This document shows, one piece after another, positions 1 to 8,653 of a stretch of 64,000 bases of DNA. Below the pieces are notes generated by a model. That model saw only the letters and a list, made by a program, of their open reading frames with translations, was not told the origin of the DNA and did not search any database. The stretch covers positions 248,001 through 312,000 of the forward strand of contig JBGAGO010000002.1 in the NCBI GenBank assembly GCA_044226655.1, given 5' to 3'. Both the position numbers and the translations under genes were made by a program. How positions within the stretch are numbered: the first letter of the stretch is position 1; every line of letters starts with the position of its first letter. This DNA is from JBEVOS01 sp044226655. Its GTDB lineage: Bacteria; Pseudomonadota; Alphaproteobacteria; Caulobacterales; Aquidulcibacteraceae.

Positions 1-1181
1 CCGTCCTCGCCGTAACAGGCGCCGCGGCGGGACCGGCCGCGGCCCAGGAAGCGACGACCGCCCCGACGGGCGTCCATCTTGGCGCCTTCCAGCTCTACCC
101 GGCCGTCTCGGTCGCGCTGCTGCAGGACGACAATGTCTACGCAACCGATACGAACACCGAGGACAGCACGATCACCTCGATCAGCCCGTCGCTTGTGCTG
201 CGCTCGGGCTGGTCGCGCCATGAGCTGACGCTGGCCGCCAGCGCCGAGCATCGCGCCTATTCCGATCTGTCCGATGAAGACCGCACCACGTGGCGCGCCG
301 GCGCTTCGGGCCGCGTCGATATCCGCCGCGATGCGCGTCTGCGGGGCACGTTCGACGTCGCCGACGACCGCGAAATGCGCGGCCAGTTCGATCCCTTGGG
401 CCTCGCCGAGCCGATCGAATATCACAGCACCGATGGGAGCGTGGCGTTCGAGAAGGATTTCAACCGCGTGCGCATCGGCGTCGGCGCGGCCGCCTCGCGG
501 CTCGACTACGAGGATGGCCGGCTCTTCGGCGGCGGCGTGGTGGATCAGGATTTCCGCGACCGCGATGAGCGCGAATGGAACGGGCGCGTCGATTACGGCC
601 TGTCGCCCGACACCTCGCTCTTCATCTCCTTCGCCGACCGCTCTTACGATTACGACAGCACGATTTTCGGCGATCGCGATTTCGAGGCGCGCCAGGCGCT
701 CGCGGGCGCGCATTTCGACATCACGCGTCTGGTGCAGGGCGAGATCGGAATCGGCTATGTCTGGAGCGATTACGACAATCCGGCGCAGCCCGATCTCGAC
801 GGCTTTTCCGCCAACGGAAGCGTCACCTGGTTTCCCTCGCGCCTGACGACGGTCACGTTCAGCGCCGCGCGCAACGTGCAGGAATCCGGTATTGTGACCT
901 CATCAAGCGTGCTGCGCGAAAGCTATGGCGTGCGTGTCGATCATGAATTGCTGCGCAGCGTCGGCCTATGGGCCGCGGCGGACCGCGCCGACGATGATTT
1001 CAACGCCATCGATCGCGACGACAGGCACACGCATTTTGGCCTAGGCGCCGATTGGACCGTCAATCGCCTGGCGAAGCTCGGCCTCGGCTACAATGCCGAG
1101 CGCCACACCTCCGACGGCGCCCAGCGCTACCGCGACTACGATCGCGACGTCTTCGGCGTCACGCTGACGCTGAGCCGGTAA
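1..1181 (+). CDS. Outer-membrane beta-barrel protein, 5' end outside the window
   Basis: The frame is open from base 3 to the TAA at 1179-1181, giving 392 visible residues. The first visible residues are the tail of a signal peptide (hydrophobic, then GPAAAQ, with likely cleavage after Ala-Ala-Ala or before Glu), so the true start lies to the left and internal methionines such as the one at 195 are not starts. The remainder is rich in Asp, Arg and aromatic residues in alternating patterns and ends in LTLSR, with repeated strand-like blocks such as GLGADW and LGLGYNAERH. This fits the putative beta-barrel porin 2 group often found with exopolysaccharide genes, but no neighbour on the left is visible to confirm that. 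The function is therefore only inferred as an outer-membrane barrel; what it transports is unknown. Confidence 0.75.
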   Translation, partial: VLAVTGAAAGPAAAQEATTAPTGVHLGAFQLYPAVSVALLQDDNVYATDTNTEDSTITSISPSLVLRSGWSRHELTLAASAEHRAYSDLSDEDRTTWRAGASGRVDIRRDARLRGTFDVADDREMRGQFDPLGLAEPIEYHSTDGSVAFEKDFNRVRIGVGAAASRLDYEDGRLFGGGVVDQDFRDRDEREWNGRVDYGLSPDTSLFISFADRSYDYDSTIFGDRDFEARQALAGAHFDITRLVQGEIGIGYVWSDYDNPAQPDLDGFSANGSVTWFPSRLTTVTFSAARNVQESGIVTSSSVLRESYGVRVDHELLRSVGLWAAADRADDDFNAIDRDDRHTHFGLGADWTVNRLAKLGLGYNAERHTSDGAQRYRDYDRDVFGVTLTLSR

Positions 1182-1204
1182 ACAATCGATCTTCGCCGGG
1201 TATT

Positions 1205-1282
1205 TGGTCGGAGCGGCGGGATTCGAACCCACGACCCCCAGTCCCCCAGACTGGTGCGCTAACCGGGCTGCGCCACGCTCCG
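1205..1282 (-). tRNA. tRNA-Pro (anticodon GGG)
   Basis: The reverse complement folds as a cloverleaf. The acceptor strand CGGAGCG (1282-1276) pairs with CGCTCCG (1215-1209), the discriminator is A, and CCA is encoded at 1207-1205. The anticodon arm is CCAGT-CTGGGGG-ACTGG, placing GGG in the anticodon position, and the T arm contains the GTTCGAATC signature. Length is 78 nt with CCA. It reads CCC/CCU proline codons. It stands alone on the minus strand between the beta-barrel gene and the DUF445 gene. In several alphaproteobacteria a proline tRNA follows the plsX-fabH-ihfA-merR block, so its position agrees with that order although no merR is present here. Confidence 0.97.
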
Positions 1283-1394
1283 ACGGGCGGCCCGTTTAGC
1301 GTGCGCGCCGCTGGGACGCAAATGACGCCGCTGCGCAGCGCCGGTTTTGATCCATGCCCAGATCAAGCCGCCGTTCTGGGCGTTAGTGTCGGCC

Positions 1395-2645
1395 ATGACC
1401 GATCTGACCTCCCCGCCCGCGCGCGCGTCTTCGCTCACGACCATGCGGCTGGCGGCGAGCGGCCTGCTTGTGATCATGGCGGGCCTCTTCGTGCTGGCGC
1501 TGCGCCAGACGGGGCCGGGCTGGGATTATGTACGCGCGTTTGCGGAAGCGGCCATGGTCGGCGGGCTGGCCGATTGGTTCGCGGTGACGGCGATCTTCCG
1601 CCGCCCGCTCGGCCTGCCGATCCCGCACACCGGCGTCATCCCGCGCAACAAGGAGCGCATCGCCGACGCGCTCGGCGCCTTTGTCTCCGTCAACTTTCTG
1701 GCCCCAGACGTGGTGTCCGCCCGGCTCGCGCATCAGGACCTCGCGCGCGGGCTGGGCCGCACGCTGGCCGATGCGGCGACCGCGCGGCGCATCGCCGATG
1801 GCCTGGTCGACGCTGCGCCCAGCCTGCTCGGTTTGCTCGACGATCAAACCGTCGGCGATTTCTTGCGCCGCCGCGTCGCCGCGATGACGGGCGATGAGCG
1901 GCTCACCATGATGCTCGGCCGCGCGCTGCGCATCCTGACCGATCAGGGACGCCATCAGGCGCTGCTCGACGCCGCGATCGCGGAGGGCTGGCGCGCGCTC
2001 GAACAGAACGAAGGCGCCATTCGCGCGCAGGTGCGCGCGCGCACGTCCTGGGCGTATCGCCTGATCGCGCTCGATGCGCGCGCCGCCGACGCGCTGATCG
2101 CCGCCATCGATTCCCTGCTGCGCGACATGTCGCGCGATCCCGACCATCCGGCTCGCGCGCGCGTGACCGCACTGCTGCAGCGCATGGCCGACGATGTGCA
2201 GACCGATCCGACGCTGCGCGCGCAGATCGAGCGCATCGCCGCAGACATTCTCGCCCATCCGAGCGTCGGGTCCTATTTCAGCGATGTGTGGCGCGCGCTC
2301 AAATCAGCGCTCATCGCGGCGGCGGAAGATCGCGCGGCGTCCGCGCGCGCCGCCATCGCGGATGCGATCGCCGGGCTCGGCCGCGCCATGCTCGACGACG
2401 ACGAGGTGATCGAGGCGGTCAACCGACGCCTGCGTGCGTTCGCGGCCGAGGTCGCGGGCCGCCATGGCGACGATTTCGGCAGACTCATTTCCGAGACTAT
2501 CCGCAGCTGGGATACGGATACGGTTGTCGCGAAGCTGGAGCAGAATGTCGGCGCGGATTTGCAATATATCCGCATCAATGGGGCGCTGATCGGCGGCGTG
2601 ATCGGCCTGGCCATCCACCAGGCGAGCCTGCTGTTAGCGCCGTGA
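1395..2645 (+). CDS. DUF445 family membrane-anchored protein
   Basis: A 416-residue protein. An N-terminal membrane segment (about residues 16-33, GLLVIMAGLFVLAL) is followed by the DUF445 signature region: AEAAMVGGLADWFAVTAIFR, then PLGLPIPHTGVIPRNKER. A long mostly helical charged region (about 100-390) leads to a C-terminal hydrophobic segment (GALIGGVIGLAIHQ), as in the YjiN-type family. The biochemical function of the family is unknown. I prefer the ATG at 1395; an in-frame TTG at 1347 would add 16 residues without a convincing ribosome site. Its last 12 bases overlap the 3' end of the convergent ihfA gene. It sits where many relatives carry a merR-type regulator. Confidence 0.85.
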   Translation: MTDLTSPPARASSLTTMRLAASGLLVIMAGLFVLALRQTGPGWDYVRAFAEAAMVGGLADWFAVTAIFRRPLGLPIPHTGVIPRNKERIADALGAFVSVNFLAPDVVSARLAHQDLARGLGRTLADAATARRIADGLVDAAPSLLGLLDDQTVGDFLRRRVAAMTGDERLTMMLGRALRILTDQGRHQALLDAAIAEGWRALEQNEGAIRAQVRARTSWAYRLIALDARAADALIAAIDSLLRDMSRDPDHPARARVTALLQRMADDVQTDPTLRAQIERIAADILAHPSVGSYFSDVWRALKSALIAAAEDRAASARAAIADAIAGLGRAMLDDDEVIEAVNRRLRAFAAEVAGRHGDDFGRLISETIRSWDTDTVVAKLEQNVGADLQYIRINGALIGGVIGLAIHQASLLLAP

Positions 2646-2945
2646 TTTGGCGCTTTTCTTCTCGACCAGATCGCGCAGCATTTGCGATGCGCGGAAGGTC
2701 ACGACGCGGCGCGGCGTGATCGGCACTTCCTCACCCGTCTTCGGATTGCGCCCGATGCGCTGACGCTTCTGGCGCACTGTGAAATTGCCGAACCGCGACA
2801 GCTTCACCGTCTCGCCATTGACCAGCGCCTCTTCGAGATGATTGAGCAACGACGTCAAAAAACGCGTCGATTCACTGCGCGGCAGGCCGGCGCGGCGCAC
2901 CAACGCTTCCGCCAGATCGGCGCGCGTGATGGTCTTTTGCGTCAT
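2634..2945 (-). CDS. ihfA: Integration host factor subunit alpha
   Basis: A 103-residue HU/IHF-fold DNA-bending protein. It begins with TITRADLAEAL, has the dimer core SLLNHLEEALVNGETVKLS, the conserved RFGNFTVRQKRQRIGRNPKTG arm with the DNA-intercalating proline of the R-N-P turn, and FRASQMLRDLVE at the C terminus. It pairs with IhfB to make sharp bends at promoters, replication and recombination sites. The length is typical. It lies 81 bp downstream of fabH in the same direction, the order usual in alphaproteobacteria. The 3' end overlaps the DUF445 gene by 12 bp head-on. HU is the alternative, but position and the alpha-type residues favour IhfA. Confidence 0.93.
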   Translation of the reverse strand: MTQKTITRADLAEALVRRAGLPRSESTRFLTSLLNHLEEALVNGETVKLSRFGNFTVRQKRQRIGRNPKTGEEVPITPRRVVTFRASQMLRDLVEKKSAKSRR

Positions 2946-3026
2946 CGGGCGACCCCCTCGGCGGACCGCGAAAAAACTCTGACTTATCTTTGGCTTGAGG
3001 GGCTCTGCGCCGCAAGCGCAAACGAG

Positions 3027-4001
3027 TCACATTTTGACGAGCGCCGCGCCCCAGGTAAGGCCCCCGCCCATCGCCTCCAGCAGAACCAGGTCGCCCGCTT
3101 TGATGCGCCCGTCGCCGATCGCGGCGTCGAGCGCCAGCGGCACGGAGGCTGCTGAGGTGTTCCCATGCCACGCAACGGTCGAAACCACCTTCTCGGGCGG
3201 GATTGAAAGCCGTTTGGCGACGCCATCGAGAATGCGCTGATTGGCTTGATGCGGCACGAACCAATCGACATCGGTGATGGCGACGTCGGCGCGCTTGGCG
3301 GCTTCGAGCATGGCGCCTGAAATATGCGCGACGGCGCGCTTGAACACTTCGCGGCCTTCCATGCGCAGATGGCCGACCGATTGCGTTTGCGAGGGCCCGC
3401 CATCGACATAGAGCAGGTCGTGGTCGCGCCCGTCGGCTCGCAGAAACGTTGAAAGTACGCCGCGGCCGCGCGCCTCTTCCGCGGGCGTAGCCTCGAGCAC
3501 CAGCGCGCCCGCGCCGTCGCCGAACAGCACGCAGGTGCCGCGATCGGTCCAATCGAGGATGCGCGAGAACGTCTCGGCGCCGATCACCAGCGCGCGCTTG
3601 GCCTGGCCCACGCGCAGGAAATTATCCGCCGTCGCCAGCGCGTAGATGAAGCCCGAACAGACGGCCTGCATGTCGAAGGCGATGCTGTTATGGGCGCCGA
3701 TCGCGGCCTGGACGCGCACCGCGGTGGCGGGAAAGGTCAAATCCGGCGTCGCGGTGGCGAGCACGATGAGATCGATGTCCTCGCCGCTGCGGCCAGCCTT
3801 GGCGAGCGCGCGCTTGGCCGCTTCGATGGCGAGATCGGAGGTCTTTTCGCCATCGGCCGCGATGCGCCGTTCACGGATGCCCGTCCGCTCGACGATCCAT
3901 TCGTCGCTGGTGTCGACCAGCTTCGACAATTCCGCATTGGTCAGCACGCGCGCGGGCAGATAGGCGCCGACGCCCGTCACGACAGACCGCATGTCCTTCA
4001 C
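3027..4001 (-). CDS. fabH: 3-oxoacyl-ACP synthase III (KAS III)
   Basis: A 324-residue thiolase-fold enzyme that condenses acetyl-CoA with malonyl-ACP to start fatty acid synthesis. The catalytic triad is visible: Cys115 in AVCSGF, His251 in VPHQAN and Asn281 in WHGNTS. The N-terminal TGVGAYLPARVLTN and the C-terminal AMGGGLTWGAALVKM are typical of FabH. Its start ATG overlaps the plsX stop as ATGA (3998-4001), so the two are translationally coupled; the pair links acyl-phosphate and fatty acid synthesis. Confidence 0.97.
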   Translation of the reverse strand: MKDMRSVVTGVGAYLPARVLTNAELSKLVDTSDEWIVERTGIRERRIAADGEKTSDLAIEAAKRALAKAGRSGEDIDLIVLATATPDLTFPATAVRVQAAIGAHNSIAFDMQAVCSGFIYALATADNFLRVGQAKRALVIGAETFSRILDWTDRGTCVLFGDGAGALVLEATPAEEARGRGVLSTFLRADGRDHDLLYVDGGPSQTQSVGHLRMEGREVFKRAVAHISGAMLEAAKRADVAITDVDWFVPHQANQRILDGVAKRLSIPPEKVVSTVAWHGNTSAASVPLALDAAIGDGRIKAGDLVLLEAMGGGLTWGAALVKM

Positions 4002-5068
4002 GAAGCATCCCTTGCTGCAGCGGCGAGCTTCTGCTCGGCGCTCGAAAGCTGCGCGAGATTGCGCGCGATCTCTTCCCGGTAATGGCTCCTGGCCATGACG
4101 GCCGCGACATCGATGGCGGCGGCGAAGCCCGGCCCGTCCGCGCTGCCATGGCTTTTCACCACAAGGCCGTTCAGACCGAGAAACACCGCGCCGTTGAAGG
4201 CGCCGGGATCCATGCGCGCGCGCAGGCCGCGCAAAGCCGGATACGCGATCGCCGCGCCGATCTTGGCCAGCACCCCGCTCGTCAGCGCCTCGCGCAGCAA
4301 TTGGCTGACAAGACGGGCCGTGCCCTCCCCCGTCTTGAGCGCGATATTGCCGGTGAAGCCGTCCGTCACGATCACATCGGCGCCGCCCTTCGAGATGTCG
4401 TCGCCTTCCACGAAGCCTTTGAAATTCATATCGACGCCGCTCTCGCGCAGGAGCCGCGCGGCGGCGCGGATTTCCTCATGGCCCTTCTCGTCCTCCGAGC
4501 CGACATTGAGGAAGGCCACACTCGGCCGCGTCATGGCGCCCACCGCGCGCTGGAACGCCTCGCCCATGATCGCGAACTCGACCAATTGCTCGGAATCCGC
4601 CGTCACATTGGCGCCGACGTCGAGCAGCACGACATAGCCGCCGCGCACATGGGGCCAGCGCGCCGCCAAGGCCGGGCGGTGCACGCCCTCCATGGTGCGC
4701 AGGCGGAACATCGAGATCGCCATATAGGCGCCGGTATTGCCGGCCGAGACCGCTGCATGCGCCTCGCCCGATTTCACGGCTTCCACCGTGTTCCAGAGCG
4801 ATGAGCCCTTGCCCTGGCGCACGGCCTGCGAGGGTTTCACATCCATGCCGATCGCGCTGTCGGCGGCGCGGATTTCGCTCACGCTCTTGGCGGCGGGATG
4901 GAGATCAAGCAGCGCCCCGAGGGTCGCGGCGTCGCCATGAATGAGGAAGCGCAAATCCTGGCGCTTGCGGGCGGCGATCTCCACCGCTTCGATCACGACC
5001 TCCGGCGCTGTCTTGGCGGCATTGTCGCCGCCCATTCCGTCGATCGAAATCACCAGCCGTTCGGCCAT
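3998..5068 (-). CDS. plsX: Phosphate acyltransferase PlsX
   Basis: A 356-residue soluble enzyme that converts acyl-ACP to acyl-phosphate, the donor for PlsY in phosphatidic acid synthesis. It opens with ISIDGMGGDNA, continues with GNTGAYMA, FLNVGSEDEKGHE and FVEGDDISKGGADVIVTDGF, and ends with the expected MDPGAFNGAVFLGLNGLVVKSHG-type region before a charged helical tail. Upstream, relatives usually carry the DUF177 (YceD-like) gene; here only a 93-bp spacer without a credible reading frame separates it from the cytochrome chaperone gene. It is followed by fabH with an ATGA overlap. Confidence 0.96.
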   Translation of the reverse strand: MAERLVISIDGMGGDNAAKTAPEVVIEAVEIAARKRQDLRFLIHGDAATLGALLDLHPAAKSVSEIRAADSAIGMDVKPSQAVRQGKGSSLWNTVEAVKSGEAHAAVSAGNTGAYMAISMFRLRTMEGVHRPALAARWPHVRGGYVVLLDVGANVTADSEQLVEFAIMGEAFQRAVGAMTRPSVAFLNVGSEDEKGHEEIRAAARLLRESGVDMNFKGFVEGDDISKGGADVIVTDGFTGNIALKTGEGTARLVSQLLREALTSGVLAKIGAAIAYPALRGLRARMDPGAFNGAVFLGLNGLVVKSHGSADGPGFAAAIDVAAVMARSHYREEIARNLAQLSSAEQKLAAAARDAS

Positions 5069-5161
5069 AAAGCGGACGTCCCGTTGCGCTCGCGCGGAGC
5101 CCCGCCGCGAAAAGGCCGGCGGACCATAGTCTTCCCAATCTGCGCCGCCAAGGCGCGCGCC

Positions 5162-5677
5162 TCAGACGGGCGGATTAGGCCAAAGGCCGGCCTCCGCAAG
5201 CGTCGCTGCGGGCTCCTTTTGCAGGCACTCATGCGCGTCCCGCACATAGGCGGCGAGCGGGACGGCGAAGGCCTCGATCCGCAGATTGCGGGCCAGCGCA
5301 TCGGCGAGGGCGCCCTTATCCCCCGCCGCGAGCGCCGCTTCGTAGGCCTGCAGCCGTCCATAAAATTGGGCCGCGATCTTGCGCATGCGGCGCGGCACGC
5401 TGAGATCCCCCACGCCGTCTTCCCGCAGGCCCGCGTCGATGTGACGGAAGAGGATATCAGTGAAGGTCTGCGCCAGCGCGGCGGCCTCCGCTTCCCTCTT
5501 GAGGCGCATCAGCGTCAGGCAGGCGTGCAGCGTGAGAATCCCCAGCCGGCCGTCGAGGTCGTCGCTCACCCGCTCGGGGCCGAAAAACCCCGGCCGCCGG
5601 CTGGCCGCGCTGACGGCAAACAGCAGCGCTTCGGCCTCGCGCCGCGATTTTCCCCCTGAAAACAGCGCCTGAAACAC
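5162..5677 (-). CDS. Ubiquinol-cytochrome c chaperone family protein
   Basis: A 171-residue protein of the bacterial CBP3/UCP family, which helps assemble cytochrome bc1. Recognisable blocks are the central DGRLGILTLHACLTLMRLKR, then RHIDAGLREDGVGDLSVPRR (the best family signature), followed by MRKIAAQFYGRLQAYEAAL. I choose the GTG at 5677 (VFQALFSGG), because family members begin at that point and a GGAGG box lies about ten bases upstream; an ATG at 5734 would add 19 basic residues unlike the family. It is divergent from bamE and stands upstream of plsX, the common alphaproteobacterial arrangement. Confidence 0.88.
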   Translation of the reverse strand: MFQALFSGGKSRREAEALLFAVSAASRRPGFFGPERVSDDLDGRLGILTLHACLTLMRLKREAEAAALAQTFTDILFRHIDAGLREDGVGDLSVPRRMRKIAAQFYGRLQAYEAALAAGDKGALADALARNLRIEAFAVPLAAYVRDAHECLQKEPAATLAEAGLWPNPPV

Positions 5678-5766
5678 GCCTTCTCGCCTCCCTGCCTTGC
5701 CCACTTGCCGGCGCGCGCGCGGCCCTTTACCCACGCTTCTCTAGTCTGAGAAGCGGAAGGCCGTCG

Positions 5767-6249
5767 ATGAGCGGAGACGTTTTGCGGGTGTCCGCGCTGG
5801 CGCTTCTGCTCGCGGCGGGTGCGGCGTGCACGCCGGTGCGCGAATATCACGGCTTTATGGCCGAGAATGAGGATCAAACCTCCTCGATTCAGGTCGGCGT
5901 CGACACCAAGGCCACCGTCACCCAAAAGCTGGGCTCGCCTTCGACCACGGCCGTGCTCGACCAGACGGCCTGGTATTACATTTCGACGGTGCAGCAGCGC
6001 TTCGCGTTCTATCATCCGCGCACCTCGGACCAGCACATCATGGTGGTGCGCTTCGACGCCAATGACACGGTGAGCGCGGTCGATCATTTCGGCGTCGAGC
6101 GTGGGCGCGTGATCGCCTACAACACCAATGTCACGCCCACGCGCGGGCGCGAGCTCGGCATTCTCGAACAGATTTTCGGCAATATCGGCCGCGGCTCGCC
6201 CCTTCCCACGACGACGGAAGAAGATCGCCAACGGCCCGGCCGGCGCTAA
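5767..6249 (+). CDS. bamE: Outer membrane protein assembly factor BamE/OmlA-like lipoprotein
   Basis: A 160-residue protein with an N-terminal export signal (LRVSALALLLAAGAAC) whose Cys could be lipidated, although Gly at -3 makes the lipobox weak. The body contains the SmpA/OmlA signature: IQVGVDTKATVTQKLGSPS, then WYYISTVQQRFAFYHP, VVRFDANDTVSAVDHF and a C-terminal tail GRELGILEQIFGNIGRG. As part of the BAM complex it supports folding of outer-membrane proteins. It is transcribed away from the cytochrome chaperone gene, as in many relatives, and is followed by a strong bidirectional-looking terminator. Confidence 0.9.
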   Translation: MSGDVLRVSALALLLAAGAACTPVREYHGFMAENEDQTSSIQVGVDTKATVTQKLGSPSTTAVLDQTAWYYISTVQQRFAFYHPRTSDQHIMVVRFDANDTVSAVDHFGVERGRVIAYNTNVTPTRGRELGILEQIFGNIGRGSPLPTTTEEDRQRPGRR

Positions 6250-6274
6250 GCGCCGCCTTTTCAGCTGCAAAGAA

Positions 6275-6310
6275 AAAGCGCCAGTCCGGAAGGACTGGCG
6301 CTTTCCTTTT
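6275..6310. terminator. Strong hairpin terminator between bamE and hppA
   Basis: AAAGCGCCAGTCC (6275-6287) and GGACTGGCGCTTT (6292-6304) form a perfect 13-bp stem closed by a GGAA tetraloop. The stem is flanked by an A-rich run on the left and CTTTCCTTTT on the right, so it can act as an intrinsic terminator in both directions. It lies exactly between the convergent ends of bamE (+) and hppA (-). Confidence 0.9.
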
Positions 6311-6327
6311 GTGGTCGGTCGATGGCC

Positions 6328-8514
6328 TCAGCCGCCGTGCGCGAGCAGCGCCAGCAGCAGGAGGGCCACAATGTTGGTGATCTTGATCATCGGGTTCACC
6401 GCCGGGCCGGCCGTGTCCTTGTAGGGATCGCCCACCGTATCGCCGGTGACGGCCGCCTTGTGCGCGTCCGAGCCCTTCTTGTGCACAACGCCGTTGGTAT
6501 CCGTGAAGCCTTCTTCGATCAGCTTCTTGGCGTTGTCCCAAGCGCCGCCGCCCGAAGTCATCGAGATGGCGACGAAGAGGCCGGTCACGATCACGCCGAC
6601 GAGCAGCGCGCCGAGCGAGGCGAGCGCCTGGCTCTTATCGTTGGTCACCGCCCAAACGCCGTAGAACACGACGATCGGCGCCAGCACCGGCAGCAGCGAC
6701 GGGATGATCATTTCCTTGATCGCCGCCTGGGTCAGGATATCGACGGCCTTGCCGTAATCGGGCTTGGCCGTGCGTTCCATAATGCCGGGGATTTCCTTGA
6801 ACTGGCGACGCACTTCTTGAACGACCGCCTGCGCGGCGCGCCCAACCGCCGTCATGCTCATGCCGCCGAACAGATAGGGCAGCAGACCGCCGATAAAGAG
6901 ACCGACGATGACGAAGGGATTGTTGAGCGCAAAATCCGGCGTCACGCCTTCGAAGAACGAATACTCGCCCGTGTGCGATGCGTAATAGCGGAGATCTTCG
7001 AAATAGGCCGCGAACAGCACGAGCGCGCCGAGGCCCGCTGAGCCGATGGCGTAGCCCTTGGTCACCGCCTTCGTGGTGTTGCCGACGGCGTCGAGCGCAT
7101 CGGTCGTCACGCGCACTTCAGGCGGCAGATCGGCCATTTCGGCGATGCCGCCGGCATTGTCCGTCACCGGGCCGAAGGCGTCGAGCGCAACGATGATGCC
7201 CGCCACCGAGAGCATGGTCGTCACCGCGATCGCGATGCCGAACAGGCCCGCCAGCATGAAGCAGCTGACGATGCCCGCCACGATCACCAGCGCCGGCAGC
7301 GCCGTCGCTTCCATCGAGACCGCGAGGCCCTGGATGACGTTGGTGCCGTGCCCGGAGACCGAGGATTGCGCCACCGAGCGCACCGGCCGGAACGCCGTGC
7401 CCGTGTAGTATTCGGTGATCCACACGATCAGCCCCGTCACCACCAGGCCGATGAGGCCGCAGATGAAGAGGTTCGAGCCGGTCACGCTGATGAGCGCCGA
7501 CGTTGGCCCGAGGCTTTGCGCCACGGGGCCCCAGCCGGTCACCAGATGGATCGCGCCCGCGAGGCCCGCCGCCGATAGCACGCCCGCGACGACGAGGCCC
7601 TTGTAGAGCGCGCTCATCACATTGGTGGAGCCCTGCGAGAGCTTCACGAAATAGGTGCCGATGATCGAGGCGATGATCGCCACCCCGCCGATCGCGAGCG
7701 GCAGGATCATCAGGCCCGAGACCTCACCCGCATCGCGGAACAGGATCGAGGCGAGCACCATCGTGGCGACCGTCGTCACCGCATAGGTTTCGAACAAATC
7801 CGCCGCCATGCCCGCGCAATCGCCGACATTGTCGCCGACATTGTCCGCGATCGTGGCGGGGTTGCGCGGATCGTCTTCCGGAATGCCGGCTTCGACCTTG
7901 CCCACCATGTCGCCGCCGACATCGGCGCCCTTGGTGAAGATGCCGCCGCCGAGACGCGCGAAGATCGAAATCAGGGAGGCGCCGAAGCCCAGCGCCACCA
8001 GGCTATCGACCACCGTGCGGCTGGTCGGCTCAAGCGCCAGCGCCTGCGTCAGGAAGAGGTAATAGACCGAGACGCCCAGAAGCGCGAAGCCCGCGACCAG
8101 CATGCCGGTCACCGCGCCCGCCTTGAACGCCATTTCGAGGCCCGGCCCGAGGCCCTTTTTGGAGGCCTCCGTGGTGCGCACATTGGCCTCGACCGACACG
8201 TTCATGCCGATGAAGCCCGCCGCGCCCGAGAGCACCGCCCCGATCAGGAAGCCCAGCGGGATCTGCCAGGTCGGCCCAGTCGGGGTCCAGAACGCCACCA
8301 GCAGGACGACGAACAGCGCCGCGCCCACCCAGGCGATGGTGGTGTATTGGCGCGACAGATAGGCCCGCGCGCCCTCCTGGATCGCCGCAGCGATCTCCTT
8401 CATCCGGTCGTTCCCGGCGGGAGCTGAACGAATCGATTGGCTCTGCACCCAGCCGTAGAGGGCCGCGAGCGCGCCGCATGCGACGACGAGCCACAAAATG
8501 TTATTAAGCGTCAT
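6328..8514 (-). CDS. hppA: Membrane-bound proton-translocating pyrophosphatase
   Basis: A 728-residue integral membrane enzyme with about sixteen hydrophobic segments that hydrolyses pyrophosphate and pumps protons. The pyrophosphate site is seen in GGGIFTKGADVGGDMVGKVE and the following PATIADNVGDNVGDCAGM. The cation-selectivity segment reads GNTTKAVTKG, with Lys and Thr at the positions that in known enzymes mark the K+-independent H+-pumping type; K+-dependent enzymes have Ala there. A C-terminal HKKGSDAHKAAVTGDTVGDP block completes the active site. It is last in the leftward block and ends at the terminator at 6275-6310. Confidence 0.97.
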   Translation of the reverse strand: MTLNNILWLVVACGALAALYGWVQSQSIRSAPAGNDRMKEIAAAIQEGARAYLSRQYTTIAWVGAALFVVLLVAFWTPTGPTWQIPLGFLIGAVLSGAAGFIGMNVSVEANVRTTEASKKGLGPGLEMAFKAGAVTGMLVAGFALLGVSVYYLFLTQALALEPTSRTVVDSLVALGFGASLISIFARLGGGIFTKGADVGGDMVGKVEAGIPEDDPRNPATIADNVGDNVGDCAGMAADLFETYAVTTVATMVLASILFRDAGEVSGLMILPLAIGGVAIIASIIGTYFVKLSQGSTNVMSALYKGLVVAGVLSAAGLAGAIHLVTGWGPVAQSLGPTSALISVTGSNLFICGLIGLVVTGLIVWITEYYTGTAFRPVRSVAQSSVSGHGTNVIQGLAVSMEATALPALVIVAGIVSCFMLAGLFGIAIAVTTMLSVAGIIVALDAFGPVTDNAGGIAEMADLPPEVRVTTDALDAVGNTTKAVTKGYAIGSAGLGALVLFAAYFEDLRYYASHTGEYSFFEGVTPDFALNNPFVIVGLFIGGLLPYLFGGMSMTAVGRAAQAVVQEVRRQFKEIPGIMERTAKPDYGKAVDILTQAAIKEMIIPSLLPVLAPIVVFYGVWAVTNDKSQALASLGALLVGVIVTGLFVAISMTSGGGAWDNAKKLIEEGFTDTNGVVHKKGSDAHKAAVTGDTVGDPYKDTAGPAVNPMIKITNIVALLLLALLAHGG

Positions 8515-8653
8515 GAAAAGGGGTCCCTGACGTCAAGTCATGGGGGGCTTGGATGCGCCAAAACTGGCGCCGCCGGGCGGCGGCCCCCCTCCAAATCGGC
8601 GCGGACACTGCCAAAAGCCGCCACAAATCGCAAGAACGCCCGAAATCCTTGTT

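Noticed and set aside
1052..1897. Open frame running across the tRNA-Pro and into DUF445
   Set aside because: It crosses a clear tRNA and overlaps two well supported genes in another frame.
8515..8653. Terminator between the FliL-like gene and hppA
   Set aside because: GC-rich hairpins (for example GCGCCA-AAAC-TGGCGC) are present but no T tract follows on the transcribed strand.
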